This document shows, piece after piece, positions 34,749 through 47,179 of a stretch of DNA of 64,000 nt (position 1 is its first letter; each line of letters opens with the position of its first letter). The stretch is taken from NCBI GenBank assembly GCA_030248225.1, contig JASANE010020187.1:1-64000 (forward strand), given 5' to 3'. The translations under genes and the position numbers were made by a program. The notes beneath the pieces are model-generated. The model was not told the origin of the DNA and made no database searches. It was given only the letters and a program-made list of their open reading frames with translations. Source of the stretch: Trileptium ribeirensis. Lineage: Eukaryota > Nematoda > Enoplea > Enoplida > Thoracostomopsidae.

Positions 34749-35311
34749 TTTAAGATGAATCGTATTTATTATGAAAAAATGCTTGGTTACTGAGATGACA
34801 GATGTGATCATCACAGTGTGCATAATTCCCTGTCTGCTTGATTACAGCGAAGCACTGAGCTAGACATAACATAATTATTTATTAATCGTTTCGTATTCAA
34901 AGGATCAGTATTGCCCATATTTGTTGGTAGAAACGATTCAGTATAGGAAACCATGGAAATTTCATACTGCATTTGGAGATATGATTTTATTCGTCTTCAC
35001 TAGCATGGCAGTACCTTTGCTCTCTTAGTCTAATTCCCATTTCCTATCAAGCGAAATGATGAAAAGATCATAATGCGCCTGAAAAGCAGCTATAATGCAA
35101 AGTCATGCACTGTGCGATACAACAATATTTGTTAAAACCTGTTAAATGAATTTACATGGTCTTGCCCAGTTATATTTTCAAAATTTGCTTTTGCAATGTG
35201 TTGTTATGCGTTCTCAAAAATCAAGACAGCTAGCACAACACACTGCAGCTGCACAGGGAAATCGGCTGTATTTGATTTTTATATGTAATTGTTAAGCAAT
35301 TTTTAATTACG

Positions 35312-35428
35312 ATGCAAAGCAACAGTAAAGAAGCTCAATATCAACAGCAGAGCATCAATAAATGCCGTGAACTTTACCTTAAGCAACGACGCGGTAGTTG
35401 TTCCGTTTATTCCCAAGCATGTCAGAAG
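35312..35428 (+). CDS. Possible first exon for the nested gene at 36427
   Basis: ATG at 35312 opens 39 codons (MQSNSKEAQYQQQSINKC onward) to the donor AAG|GTACCC. The frame is also open a little upstream, so the ATG is not decided by a nearby stop. It is paired with 36427-36720 by phase only. Confidence 0.25.
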
Positions 35429-36426
35429 GTACCCGAACACGGTCATCTGAAGGTGGAAAGCAGAGAGAACCGAGTACTACAATGTGTAGTGGCCAGTAAA
35501 CAATAAGATTTAAGTAAGAACTGCAATCGCACGGCTCCTACTGTTGCTCTGATTTCACTGGTTTTCGTCGACATTCACGGAGAACCAACCTTAAGCGAGG
35601 GGGCATTTTTCTTGCATTGCGGTGCAGGTTGATAGACAAGCACATTATCGTATATATATAGTACAGTGCATGACGATGAACATAATATATATTCCTGCTA
35701 AACAGATACAATTGAAATTAAATTTTAAGTTTATCCGAACAACTGAAAAGGATCAGGCTGTTTGTTACATTTCCAGCTAAATATTTCATCTAGACAGAAA
35801 AACTAATGAAACAAAAACCTTACATCTTGATGAATATGTCAATATTTGGTAAAGCTAGGCATGACAAGAAATTTCCGAAACTTTTATCTTTGTAACCTAG
35901 TTTCATTGGCGGTGCCTAATGGTGGTGCGGCACCCAAAGCACGAATTTCCCCCGTGCTATTGTATCCCCCAAATTAGAACACTGCAACTAGTTGCCAATA
36001 TTTTGCGTTAAATAGTGCCATTATTCTATGAGCTCCTGTTACTACTCCTAGTGTTAAAACCACTGATGTGTGTGTTACACGTTAAAACATGTGTCTGACA
36101 GAAAGTCCGAAACATAAAAACGCATTTATTTACAAAACATTCGCATCATTTCGCTGATGTAACCAAGATACCTATAAAACTCAAGCACCTTTCAAGTTGC
36201 ACTGCCCGTTTTCTACAGGGGAGTGTCGTGTCCCTTTAAATTTTATACCCTGTTGACTGAGCAGGATTCTTCACTTAACGGACAAAAATTGTTTTCGTCC
36301 ATGTTTCACTTATAAACTAGAAGGTGGGTCAGTCCATGTCTGCACAGCAAGCGGTATAAACGAGAGCAAACGACTTGTATAGCCACGGATACGTTTTTGC
36401 ACACATAACCTTATCTTCCTTTCCAG

Positions 36427-36720
36427 TCGCAACACCATTTATATTCGCAAGCAAACTACAGTATTAGATTGAAACCCCACAAAATCATGCATAGACTAAA
36501 GGAAGATCAGAGGGCATGCAGTACAATGGCAAAAGGGTATGTTGGTCACAGATACGTTCATATGAATCATCACATAGTTTTCAAAATCCTCGAAACCTTT
36601 ATAACCGCATACGCAACAAACTATAACGATTCGTTGAAAATCACGCAATCATATAAGGCTCAAGAGGAACGTCATGGGATACAGAACCATTCGGTAAAAT
36701 CTACATCTAAGCAGGATTAG
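36427..36720 (+). CDS. Terminal-exon candidate nested in the Gemin5 intron, unknown product
   Basis: A strong acceptor (accttatcttcctttccag) opens a 97-codon frame starting SQHHLYSQANYSIRLKPHKI and ending VKSTSKQD, TAG. A possible first exon lies upstream: 35312-35428 (ATG, reading QSNSKEAQYQQQSINK, donor CAGAAG|GTACCC), also phase 0, giving a product of about 136 residues. It is basic, with no signal peptide or membrane segment visible. It lies on the opposite strand inside the 17.9-kb Gemin5 intron. I do not recognise it. The good acceptor and steady amino-acid mix favour a real exon, but conservation is untested. Confidence 0.35.
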   Translation, partial: SQHHLYSQANYSIRLKPHKIMHRLKEDQRACSTMAKGYVGHRYVHMNHHIVFKILETFITAYATNYNDSLKITQSYKAQEERHGIQNHSVKSTSKQD

Positions 36721-37719
36721 GCAGGATTGTGATTTTGATGGGTTGGAATTTTGCAGCCAGATGCAATACCTAATAAGATTGGTAAGTCGCAAAACAGAGA
36801 CCGCCAAGACTGCATAAATACAGACGACTTAATCTTACGAAGAATTCATGAAGATTTCTTCAGAAGCCATCATATACTCTAAATGAAAACCCCAAAACAC
36901 GTCGCGACAAATTCGTACACCTCATTAGGCATTGACACGCCGATGTTGTTACTACAATCACATCAATCTCAGTATCATACTGTTCATATTACCCAACACT
37001 TCTCTGGTTAGAAATCAAGTTTCCCACTGGAATGCCTTCTACGCAACAGCAAACAGTTATATTGATTAGCTTCCATCTAGTTATTTAAATATCAAGTTAG
37101 CCGGTTCAAAAGCTATGTTTCACTAGGGGCGGCCACTCTATAATGCGCATCAACATATGTACTATTATTATTACAACTGGACAGATCATTTAGACGTTAG
37201 TTGTACAAAAAGTTCTTCCGATGGTGGTGCTGAGACTAACAAAAGATGTTTTGGCTACACATTTGTATTGTCGCTTTAAGACAGTTGTTGAAGATAAGTT
37301 GCATGGTCGTCTCATGTCAGCCGACATGCATGTACTAAACTATTTTAATACAGTTGGATTTGGTCTCAACAACAAAAAGATTTTGTGTGCTGGGTCAATG
37401 CAGGCGAATAAAGTTTTGCTTTTCTTAATGTTTCTGCGAATGACATATTTGTCGGCGTACGGGACTTCAATTTTTCAGCGTCAGCCAACGTTTTTGTTTT
37501 GCGGCGTAGCGTAAACGAACAATCTATGTTACGAAACCTAATATGTTGTATCAGGCTAAATTAAGTCCCAAGTGCGCACGATATGCGATAAGTAATCTGT
37601 TCCCAGGACCAATTAAACGAAGTGTCACTGCTGGCTTGTTTTACAGACATCCAAGACTATGGTAAACGAAAACATCCAAGACTATGATTACAATAATTAG
37701 CCTAAACACAAGCGACGTG

Positions 37720-38750
37720 GAGAATTCCATTTCCGGTTCCTGCGAAAATTATGTTCCGGTTGCGGTTCCGGCAAGGGGCAAAAACCATACCACAACCGGA
37801 ATTCCGGTTTGAAAATTTTGTTTGAAATTTTCCACGTGTTTGCTTCATCTGTGGTCCAACCATATGTAATATATATATATTCACAATGATCAAGTTTCAA
37901 TACAACCAAGCAAAAGAAAATATTAATTCAGCAATTTGCCGCGTGTAACGTACGTAGGGCAACTAATTTTAGTAGGAATTTTTCATCGTAACCTGCAGGA
38001 GTTCGTTAAGAAAACAAAGCCATATCGATGCTTGTAGCAGCAATTTTACACATTCAGAAGTATATGGGGTATGTTCGAATTAAACTGTCCAACTCGGTAA
38101 CAGAGTATGGATTACGTAGAAGTACTTAGCATGAGCTTAGCTAGCATAAATTGCGTCAAGCACCAGCCAGTGCGCTTGTAATCTGTGTAAATCATTCTGC
38201 GTTAAAGTGAAGTAACGTTATCTGCAACGCAGCCAGAAACTGCATTCTTGGCAATGACCTGTATTTATTGAAACGAAACTGTACGAGCAGTATCACAGTT
38301 TGTCTCATTTATAGCATTCTGATTAGAAGTTATCATCGTTATCGTCTAACTGACGGGCACTGTTTGTACAACGCTAGCCTAAACAGTGTCTCTGACCACT
38401 GATCAGAAAATTACCTTCTATTATTTTGTTTTAGAACCATAAAAACCAATCATTTCAAGTTTCCTACAGAACAACATGTAACAAACTTATGTGTCGCAAA
38501 GGGAGGCGACTGGAGACAGAGCGAAATTGTTTATTCTACCAGCACATTTAGTTACAAGCATATTCAATTTGACGCAGTGTACGCAAGGGGGTATAGTGGA
38601 AGGCATTTTTGCTCTGGGTGTCCAAAACCCGACATATTGATCAATAAATAAACATTATTGGCTTCCTCAGCCTCTTTAAAGTTTCAGAAAGGATCGCAAT
38701 ACAATAAGTTTAATGTAAAAGTTATTTTCAATACATTTTAAATCCACTAA
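37720..38750 (+). repeat. ~1-kb dispersed element, copy A
   Basis: It starts with TTCCGGTTCC-rich sequence and an imperfect CCGGAATTCCGG palindrome. It continues with shared blocks (CTTCATCTGTGGTCCAACC, ATCACAGTTTGTCTCATTTA, GACCGACAT-like near the end) also found at 59.5 kb, and inverted at 28.9 kb. Confidence 0.65.
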
Positions 38751-41700
38751 ACTTTTTCATTTCATCCTTCACCTGTTTTACTATATATAAGTTTCGAAGA
38801 CCTTGTTCCGGATCCGGTTGCTGGTTCCGGTTATTTCCTGATAACAATGTTAGTTGTCGTTGACACAAAAGCTTCTGCGACTTGAATTTAGGTCCAAGCC
38901 TTGTGATTAATACGATCACATAAGTTCAAGACATTAGGTAGTGTCAAGATGAAAATGCTATATTAGCTATATATATATATATGTTATCTCGCCATGAAAA
39001 TCTTCAATTTTGACTAGCTATATTTTGTATTTCCTAAGTTTTTATGCAAAAATAAAACATAATTTAGGTGTATGTACTCAAAATCAACCTACCACCACTA
39101 TATCGCTGAATCCTGGTATCAGATGTAGGCAAGTTAGGCCGCAAGACAAAAATAATGTTTGGAGGGAAAACATCAGAATTTTAATTTTTTTCTGTTCAGA
39201 CACGCAACGCTTGTAGAGACAAAATATCTTGGCATGTTATTCTTCATGTTTGTGTTCAGGAATTTAGCAGGGTTGAAACCTGCATTTGTCGAATTACTGT
39301 CTGGTGTTATATACCCAGGCCCCAAATGTAATAAACATGTAATTTTATCTAAACAGTATGGATGTACAGCTATGAATACATGTTATATTTTCAATCAATA
39401 CACTATCTTTCAACAAGGTTTAAAATTAAAATTTATGGCTGCCAACTTAGTAAAACATATTCCATAGTTGTTTGCAGTGTTTCTTGCATATTACGATTTG
39501 AAACATGTGATGTATTGAAATGGCTTTATGTTCATGGCAATGATTTAAATTTTCATGGAAATTTCCATTTACATATGGAAATAGTTTTTTTTGTGTATAT
39601 ACAAAGATTTTAACATTTCGTTCGCGCTTGTGCAATTTATTTCTGTCTTTCGTTGCCATTTGGAATGGAATTATTAAACATGACGTTCAACAACCGAACT
39701 TATTGGTTCACGGTGAATGGTAGTTCACTACTAAGCACATAACTGTTATCCTATTCAGTTCTTGATAGGCAAAGCATTTGTTTGTACTCTGCAGCGTACA
39801 CCGTCATCAGATTGTTTGGTATAGTGGACTATACATGACCAAGACATAAGTTAAAACCTTGCTCAGAATCACTAGAGACAAATTTGTATCTAGCACTCCA
39901 CTTTACTACTGAAGACTAGAGTCAGGTTTGTATCTTGCAGTAGAACTCGAGATCTGAGGGTTGCATGTGACGCTGACATCAGGTGTGGCCATTACGGCGA
40001 TGACTCAATAGGCTAGCAGTTATACGCTAGATAGTGAGCTAAGATTCACCATGAACCAACAAGTACGAAAGTATGAGTCAAAATGGAATGGAAACCGAAA
40101 ATTCCTTTAGATGCCATTCCTGATTACAATACCATTCAAGATTTAATTTGCCTGTTGCTCTGGAATGCAAGCTATTTGAAATACACATGTAACCGAGACG
40201 CTGCTGTTTTAGTATAAACCCATGGTTACAGTAACAACACCGCTTGTACTCAACATATATACTTAAATATTTAAATAAAAATTTTTTATGGTTTTATTTC
40301 GGCTCTCCGACGGAAATTGTAAGCACTTAAGGATTATTTTCATAAAAATAATGATATATGACGCACGGCACAAACGAATAACCTTCGAGGCGGTCCAAAA
40401 TCAAACTAGTAATTGTAGTGCCGAGGTTGAAAATGTCTCTAAAACAATTACAACCATCAATAGCTAGCTCAACAATGAATATAAGGTCAAAAGGACGTAT
40501 AACCGATCTACTTCCGATCGTAACTATTGTAAGTTTATTGACGCCAACAAAGTAACAGGAAATATATAGTTTTTTTAAACCGAACTACGGAGCCAACTAA
40601 TAGGGGCTTAAGTCAACACAGTTTAATTACTCATTTCGCCAAGTTTGCATTTAATAAAACTTTTTTTATGAATTGCATTAAAATTCATGAATGTGTTTGT
40701 TGACGACAATCTCAAAGCTCACTGTCACAACTATAAAATTTTGTTTACTCTTACGTCGGAAAGAGTCCCAGTCACCTTCATAATTATGAAGTTATAGAGG
40801 TCTCGTAACATCACAACTTATTACGAAATATTTTGTAATTCTCATAGTAATTTTAATGTATGACTTCAAGTCAGGCGTTAGTTGCTACTAATTATCGTTA
40901 ATCATTGTTTCGTTAAATGTTCTCCACTTTAAAATTCATGAATTTAAAAGCTCTCCTTTCATTGAATGCACTTTGCTGAATTATTTTTATGTTTCAATGG
41001 CCGTAGTTAACTGTATATGCGAACGTGGTTTATTTGTGCCTTTATCAAGCAAGTTTCGATGCATGACGTACACATGGAGATTCCGGATTCTGCCTAAAAA
41101 AATGGGCCATCGAATAATAATCACCATAACAATATGGCACTACCGTATTATTATTTTAGCGCAATATTATGTAATTACTGACTGTTTATACACATTATCT
41201 TCAGTTATAAAAGCTGTGATTACTGCAAACACTCTTCAAGTTCCGACAGCACAAAAACAGTTATTCCTTATAAAATAAGTTTATTTTTCGCATTATATCG
41301 GTGCTCGAACCCGGTTTGCGGTTCAGTTGGCATTACTATACTGACTAACTAAAGCAATCCTGTGTGACCTTGTTTCTTTTGCCGTGTGCCGATGTTCGCG
41401 CGTTAATTTCCCATTAAAAATTCATTTTCGGTAATTTGGCTTTCAACAAAGCCAACACCATCTTCCGACCAAAAAGTTCCATTCTATATGCCCAGATTAA
41501 CAAATTATGATCAAAGCATGTAAAAAAAAAATAAATATACATAATACACAGCATATAAGTATAAAGTTCTCGTCTCCTATACTGCAATGACAGCCGTGAT
41601 GCTGAAACTGTTTTCAGATTTGATGTCATTGTATACATTCAATCCTATCGAAAAGGCTCTACAAAAACATTTTGAATATAAATGCATCACTGTCTATTTT

Positions 41701-42346
41701 TTAGCCCCGAACATTGTCGTCCGCCCTCAAAAAGCAGCGACAGAACTGCGATGCGAGACTAGAAGTAAAATTCAGCAGTGCCATTCGATGGCATCAAAGC
41801 TTTGTTAAAAATATACATGCACATTTCTTTACAAAACGGATATAATGTATTAAACAGTAGTTGTAGCATAAACCGCCATAAAATTTTGATGATAAAACAT
41901 AAGTTACGAAACAGAGTGTTGTGATGAAATTAATATAAATAAATAAATGAAATAAATATAAAGCTAGGAAAACAGTTCACTGATCACTGATTACACCGTA
42001 GTGGCCTCTGTGTTTCTACCCGTTTGGTTGGAGTTCAAGTTCGAGTAAGTTGTGGGCGAAATCTTTTTGACAGAGTAGTAGTTGTTACTGGAGTGGTTGT
42101 CAAAGACCAGACCTTAAAACTATTTTTGAAGGATTTCGTTAAGTCCGTATAGCATTTGGCCTTTGTGCCACCCTTTATGAGTAACTGTGTACCATAGCTT
42201 TCGAGAAATGCAGGACCACGCAGAAAAGCAAAACGTGACACCGTAGTCAGAGGCTGTAACATTTAATGGCCAGATCATATATAAATTATTTGTTGACCAA
42301 TCCATTTTGATTGCGACAGTCAGCAATCAATTATTTCACCCAGCAT

Positions 42347-43811
42347 CAGCAATGCAACGGGGTCACCTCCAAGTGAACCCGTCGTATCCTGACCCCGTGA
42401 CCCCGCTGATGATAAATATATAGTTATATATAAACACTTATACACAAGAATTTTTAACTGCTGAAATACATAAATGAAACACATGAATGAAATTATGCTT
42501 TCAGAAAAAAGAAATTTGTTTCCAATATTCCGAAGTCTCTGCTATCCTAACCAATAATTAATTTGTTCCGAGGAATTCAATATGACCACAAATGAGTTCC
42601 TTCCAAATTTTTGTTGTGTAAACGCAAATTTCAGCGAAATCCTTTGAGACGAATTTCAATCATATTTATCTTAAATAAATTATAGCCTTTGCGCTGTCCC
42701 AACAACATTTTTCGAATAATTTTTATATCAGGTGCCGAGCCCGGAATTTAGGCTCAAAATCGCCTGAATACACAACTGTAGCGTCAACAAATTAACATTA
42801 CTAATTTTGTAGAAAATTTTGTAGTTTCTCTAAATTGTGTAAGATTTTCAAATTTGCAGTATTGCAAAAAATCGTATGTAAATATTTCTCAAAAAAATTC
42901 TCATATATGATACCCTAATCAAACTTAAACAACATCTCTGAATGTTAAACATATTCAAAAATATCAATTTTGGTCGTAACAATAGCCCAAACCTAGATAG
43001 CAAAACGTGTGAAAATAACGTACGGTAATCGCTACTTATATTAGATATTCCGTACAGAATTTCTAAAAATTCATAAACGACCAATATATATTATGATAAA
43101 TACCACCAAATAGTATTTTATGTTCACAAATGTGAAAGAAAAATGAAAACAAAAAAAACTTGAAAATTCCCACGGTATACAAATAACTCTACTCACACTT
43201 AAAAAGCCTAGATCCAAAGGCAATAATAAACAAATAACATGAGATGTTCGAATCAGAGACAAATTTCATAAATTATGGATGTTAACTGATTCTGGGCACT
43301 TTTACACTTTTTCCTTACATTTTTATTTACTTGAGGGTTGTGTTTGAGTGATAAGCCTAAGTAAGTCTAGCCTAAGCATACAAGCGTCCTTAGATTGTTC
43401 GGCGGGTATGAAATCGGATCGACCCACTACTCCAAAGAACAAATACCAAGACATCACGGTAATGAACGTAGTAGCAGATTAGAAGTTACACGTCTCGGCG
43501 CGGATTTATTTTTACTTAACACTTCAGAAATTAATACCGATCTTTTGTACTATGCTCTCCCTAGCCGCCATTTTGTAAATTTTTGCATTCTTGTGATTCT
43601 TATGACCTCCCGTGATCACTCCACACCAAAAATTGCAAAATTACATAGTAATAAATAAATGGTTATTTGGAACAGTATGTTAGCGAGATCTTTGTAAGGA
43701 TAAAGTAATGAAAAAAGTTTGTAATTTCACCAATGTGTTTTTCCGGGGTCACGAGGTCAGTCTATTGACCCCATGAGAAATGTGACCCCAGCTGACCCCG
43801 TTCCATTGCTG
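42347..43811. mobile_element. Non-autonomous hAT-type element
   Basis: The terminal inverted repeat is CAGCAATGCAACGGGGTCA at the left and CAGCAATGGAACGGGGTCA in reverse complement at the right. It is flanked by identical 8-bp CCCAGCAT at 42339-42346 and 43812-43819. The 8-bp duplication and CAG-type ends are the signature of the hAT superfamily. The 1,465 bp hold no intact transposase frame, and most of the interior is AT-rich. Segment 43378-43690 matches 1065-1380, in a second member of the family. Confidence 0.85.
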
Positions 43812-44546
43812 CCCAGCATATATGTCCATCCCAAGTTTAAAGCATCACAAACACAAACGTAAAATATCTAGTTAGCGTACAAAAATTTTGTTTTTGCACA
43901 ACGTGAGTCGATCCCACACGCACACAATAGTGAATGGGAAAGATGGACATAGGGGCAGGTTGTTGTAAGATGATCATAGCTCCAGCTAGTCTGTGATATC
44001 GTGTACAATATAGTATAAAAATATTATGTAGAACAGATAATATACATGTACACTACACAAAAAACAGAATCCTTATTGTTGCACAATTTTTGATAAACCC
44101 AAGCGTCGATCAGCACATCCCATAGCTTTGCTATATGCCTCCTTTTCTGCACTTAGTTTTCCAAAAGTGCTACAATCGTAAGCATGGAGGAAGTTCCTTT
44201 CAACATCCCTCAAAAATATAGCAGCAAGTATCAGTAGATGTAAAATGGTGGTAATGCCCCCCGGCGGCACACATCGTAGCGTATACACTTATCTATAAGG
44301 TTATATACATTATGATGATTTTATTTATCTTTTTATCAACATTACGCATCCCTAGGAATTTTCCTAGTATTTTACGTATTCAGTGACTAGAGCGGTCTGT
44401 CTTCATTATTTACTATAATAACTTACACATGTAAAATATACTGACGTTGAATAAGAAACACGTCCATCATATTTTATAGATTTTGATTAAGAAGCACTCT
44501 CATAATTGTAACGTATTTCCAATTCCCCCACGCGAGGGTGTTACGT

Positions 44547-44800
44547 TAAAGGCGTGTTCACACGCTCAAAGTTTTTGCTCAAATTTTGATAAAAATTGAA
44601 ACCATCTTTTTTGCGAGTTTGAACGTGTAAACACATGTTCATACTTTTCATGAATATTCCTGTAGCCAATCATGGACAAGACGTATTACCTGAAAAAGTT
44701 TGAGGTCAAATTTTGAAATATCGCAATTTTCATTTAAAAATCACCATCAAATTTTGATCAAAATTTGTGCAAAAAGTTTGAGCGCGTGAACACGCCTTTA
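44547..44800. mobile_element. Short MITE with ~50-bp inverted ends
   Basis: The left end TAAAGGCGTGTTCACACGCT and the right end TAAAGGCGTGTTCACGCGCT (reverse complement) extend as inverted repeats for about 50 bases with a few mismatches. The target duplication is TA or TWA, and the exact border is ambiguous. It abuts a minisatellite on its right. Confidence 0.7.
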
Positions 44801-44814
44801 TTTTCGATTGGAAA

Positions 44815-45245
44815 ACACATCCGTAAAGGTGGTACATTACTTTTGACTGGGAAACGTAACCATAAGGCTGGTGCATTATTTCCATCTTAAAAACACATAA
44901 GCAATGGTGGTGTATGATTTTCGACTCGGAAACACATTTGTCAAGGTGTTATGTTATTTTCCACTAGTAAACATACCCGTATGGTGGTATACTAATTTCG
45001 ACCAGGCAACATACATGTAATAGTGATACAATGTTCTTAACTAGTAAGCATATTCGTTGAGATGGTACATTATTTTCAATTATGAAACATAACTCTAAAG
45101 GTGGTACGCTGTTAGTAAACATATCCGTTGAGGTGGTAAATTATTTTCGACTAGCTGAGTAACCCGTAACGATGGTACGCTGTTTTTGACTAAGAAACAT
45201 TCGTTAAAGTTACTTATTTTGGCCTTGGAAACGCAAGCGTAAAAC
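44815..45245 (+). repeat. Minisatellite, ~55-bp diverged units
   Basis: About eight units follow the pattern GACTAGGAAACATA..CGT..AGGTGGTACATTATTTTC, with substitutions and indels. It begins right after the MITE at 44547-44800. Confidence 0.7.
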
Positions 45246-45829
45246 TATAATCTTCTTTTAACATTTTATGTTGGATGGTTACATAGCTATAAAATCATAG
45301 TTGTTTCGTAATAGTTTGCACGCATTCAGTATATCTAAGAAAGACATAGTTTAGATTATCAGCGTGGATAATTATACTTTGTTTGGGGGGATAAAATTGT
45401 TATACATTGATACTATTATATTAATATAGCTCTATAGTTTTCACTAAATAAGCTAACGTTTCGCACTTATCAAAAAGTATATCATCATAGAAGTTAGATC
45501 ATCATTTTGATCCTATATGAGCAGTGAACACAAATAATTTGGTCTTTATTTTATTCTCGTCGAGAATGGCGACTTCAACAGCTTCACATGTGTTCTTTGA
45601 TATATTAGCATTATAAACTACCTTCTACCGGTATTATATAATTTGTATTAATAATCTATTAAAAGCAAAGCCACTTCGAGGTAATCGATGTAATATCAAA
45701 TTCTCAAGAAGCGACCATTTGGCGCGACACAATGACAGCATTCACAAAACAATGGCATAAAAGTGTGAACAATATGGAAATGTGTTGGCGCGAAAAGACA
45801 CAATGGTGCGACACGTTAATGTTCCTAAA

Positions 45830-46065
45830 AACATTCATTTCTTGCGAATACTTCACAGTACACGAGCAGTTTAACCTTCTCGAAAAACATTGGTTTTGAG
45901 TAAATACTGCATAGCGCATGATAAATACCTTCTCGAAAACAACATCCATTTCATGCAAATACTGCACAGCACGTAAAGTTTAAACCTTTTCACAAAACGT
46001 TTATTTCTAATGACCACTGCACAACACATGAGCAATTTCAACCTTTACGAAAAGCAAAAATTTAT
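45830..46065 (+). repeat. Minisatellite, ~60-65-bp units
   Basis: Three to four units share ACCTT.TCGAAAA, then CATTT, then TACTGCACAGCACATGA. An open frame across it (minus strand) is a by-product of the repeat. It ends about 60 bases from the Gemin5 exon at 46128. Confidence 0.6.
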
Positions 46066-46127
46066 GTCTGGTTTACTAAATCACACAGGTTACAAGAGAA
46101 AACAGTTTCAAAGAAGAACATTTTTAC

Positions 46128-46220
46128 CTCGATCTATATGAGACACAGTCGCCTTTTCAGCTGTAGCGTTACTTGGCACTTCTGGCTTACGCTTCTTTTT
46201 CACAGGATTTTTCTTCTGGC
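46128..46220 (-). CDS. GEMIN5: Gemin5-like gene, exon 1 of the traced set (lysine-rich linker)
   Basis: This is a short exon, read on the minus strand after a ttttag acceptor and ending at CGAG|GTAAAA. It begins with two bases of a split codon and reads QKKNPVKKKRKPEVPSN, then ATAEKATVSHIDR, leaving one base (G). In vertebrate Gemin5 a lysine-rich disordered linker joins the WD40 half to the helical half and contains a similar basic stretch before the segment matched by the next exon. The phase fits the exon at 28250, across an intron of about 17.9 kb. The identification rests on composition, splice signals and phase. The exon is too short to be decisive alone. It could be a chance open frame, or another linker exon could lie in the big intron. 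Confidence 0.55.
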
Positions 46221-46361
46221 CTAAAATGATCGGGATATTAATCGATAATGTTCGCATAATTTATTACCGGCAATACTTAGTCATCTTGAACAGCAATTCT
46301 GGTACCGCGTCAATTGCATTTGCTACGAGTTTTCAACATGTCCGCTGTTTTTGGTTTAACT

Positions 46362-46511
46362 AGTTCCAAATCAAGCACTCAAGTTTTAAACCTGCCCCAA
46401 AAGATTAAAAAACGTTTTCTTTGGAAAGCTGAAACTAAAAAACTAAAGACGGAGATAAGAAAGTTTAAAAAAATTATCAAATTCTTGAAAGCTCCAGTAC
46501 ACTATCAATAA
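46362..46511 (+). CDS. Short lysine-rich coiled-coil-like open frame, uncertain
   Basis: The frame continues to TAA at 46511 and reads LPQKIKKRFLWKAETKKLK, then TEIRKFKKIIKFLKA, an amphipathic basic helix like those that follow DNA-binding domains in some transposon-derived (for example THAP-type) proteins. No DNA-binding domain is visible here. It may be a remnant. Confidence 0.2.
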   Translation, partial: SSKSSTQVLNLPQKIKKRFLWKAETKKLKTEIRKFKKIIKFLKAPVHYQ

Positions 46512-47179
46512 TTAAATTACTGTCTGCGAATGCTCCAAATGTACATACACGCAAATAGTGTACATAAACCTATGCAGATACCGATATATAAGATGTTCCA
46601 GGCCCAATTACGGACGGGACATCCGTCTCTGGCCTCTCTCTCATCCGTGGCATGTAAACGCACTCGGTTTGTGAAATCATTGGTTACTCGGCTGTGCACT
46701 TCACTGCACTAAAGATTGTATATATTGTGAATATACGCACAGTATTATTGCTAGTGATTAATTCATCCAAACTATTATCTTCTATAAAAGAATAAAGTTA
46801 CGGAAAAATAAATCCACTGTTTTGCGAATCGTTCACGAACAGAATGAGAAAAATAAACAGCTATTTCACTGTTTCTTAACGATTTGCTTTTATCTGTGTT
46901 TGTAACTGTAGTTATATGCTGCATATATTAACGACGGAAGTCGGGCCGGGCGCAGTGAGGGTCAGGTTGAAGTGCGCGCCCGCGGGTCGGGTCTGGTTAA
47001 ACCAGGTGGGACCACACGACAAGAAAATATGTTACTCAGAAGCGCAGTACTATTGGAAAAGTTTTGAATTCAATTTGAATAGCAATATATTACAGATGGT
47101 TGGCAGATCTTACCAGCTGAATCACATTAAGATAAAATGTACAAATGTAAGCGTGTATGTTGTCAACTTTTGGGCAGGT

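Larger units (their letters stand above)
28251..46127 (-). other. Gemin5 intron 1 of the traced set (17.9 kb)
   Basis: It is packed with repeats: the ~1-kb element twice, the tandem duplication, the GGGTC minisatellite, the MITE with identical ends, the hAT element, the short MITE and two minisatellites. Nested plus-strand exon candidates lie at 34.5-36.7 kb. Stretches 39000-42300 and 32000-32800 are AT-rich with no support for genes. Confidence 0.55.

Noticed and set aside
37221..37514. 97-codon plus-strand frame starting with two valines after ATG
   Set aside because: No polyadenylation signal, no upstream exon and no recognisable content. Not distinguishable from chance.
44073..44288. 71-codon minus-strand frame
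   Set aside because: Plausible amino-acid mix, but no splice context and no similarity. Too short to claim.
45704..45967. 87-codon minus-strand frame
   Set aside because: It runs along minisatellite units and is explained by the repeat.
46256..46335. Minus-strand stretch reading VANAIDAVPELLFKMTKYC before a GTAATA donor, considered as the exon preceding 46220
   Set aside because: It ends with two spare bases, which puts the next exon into a frame with an early stop.
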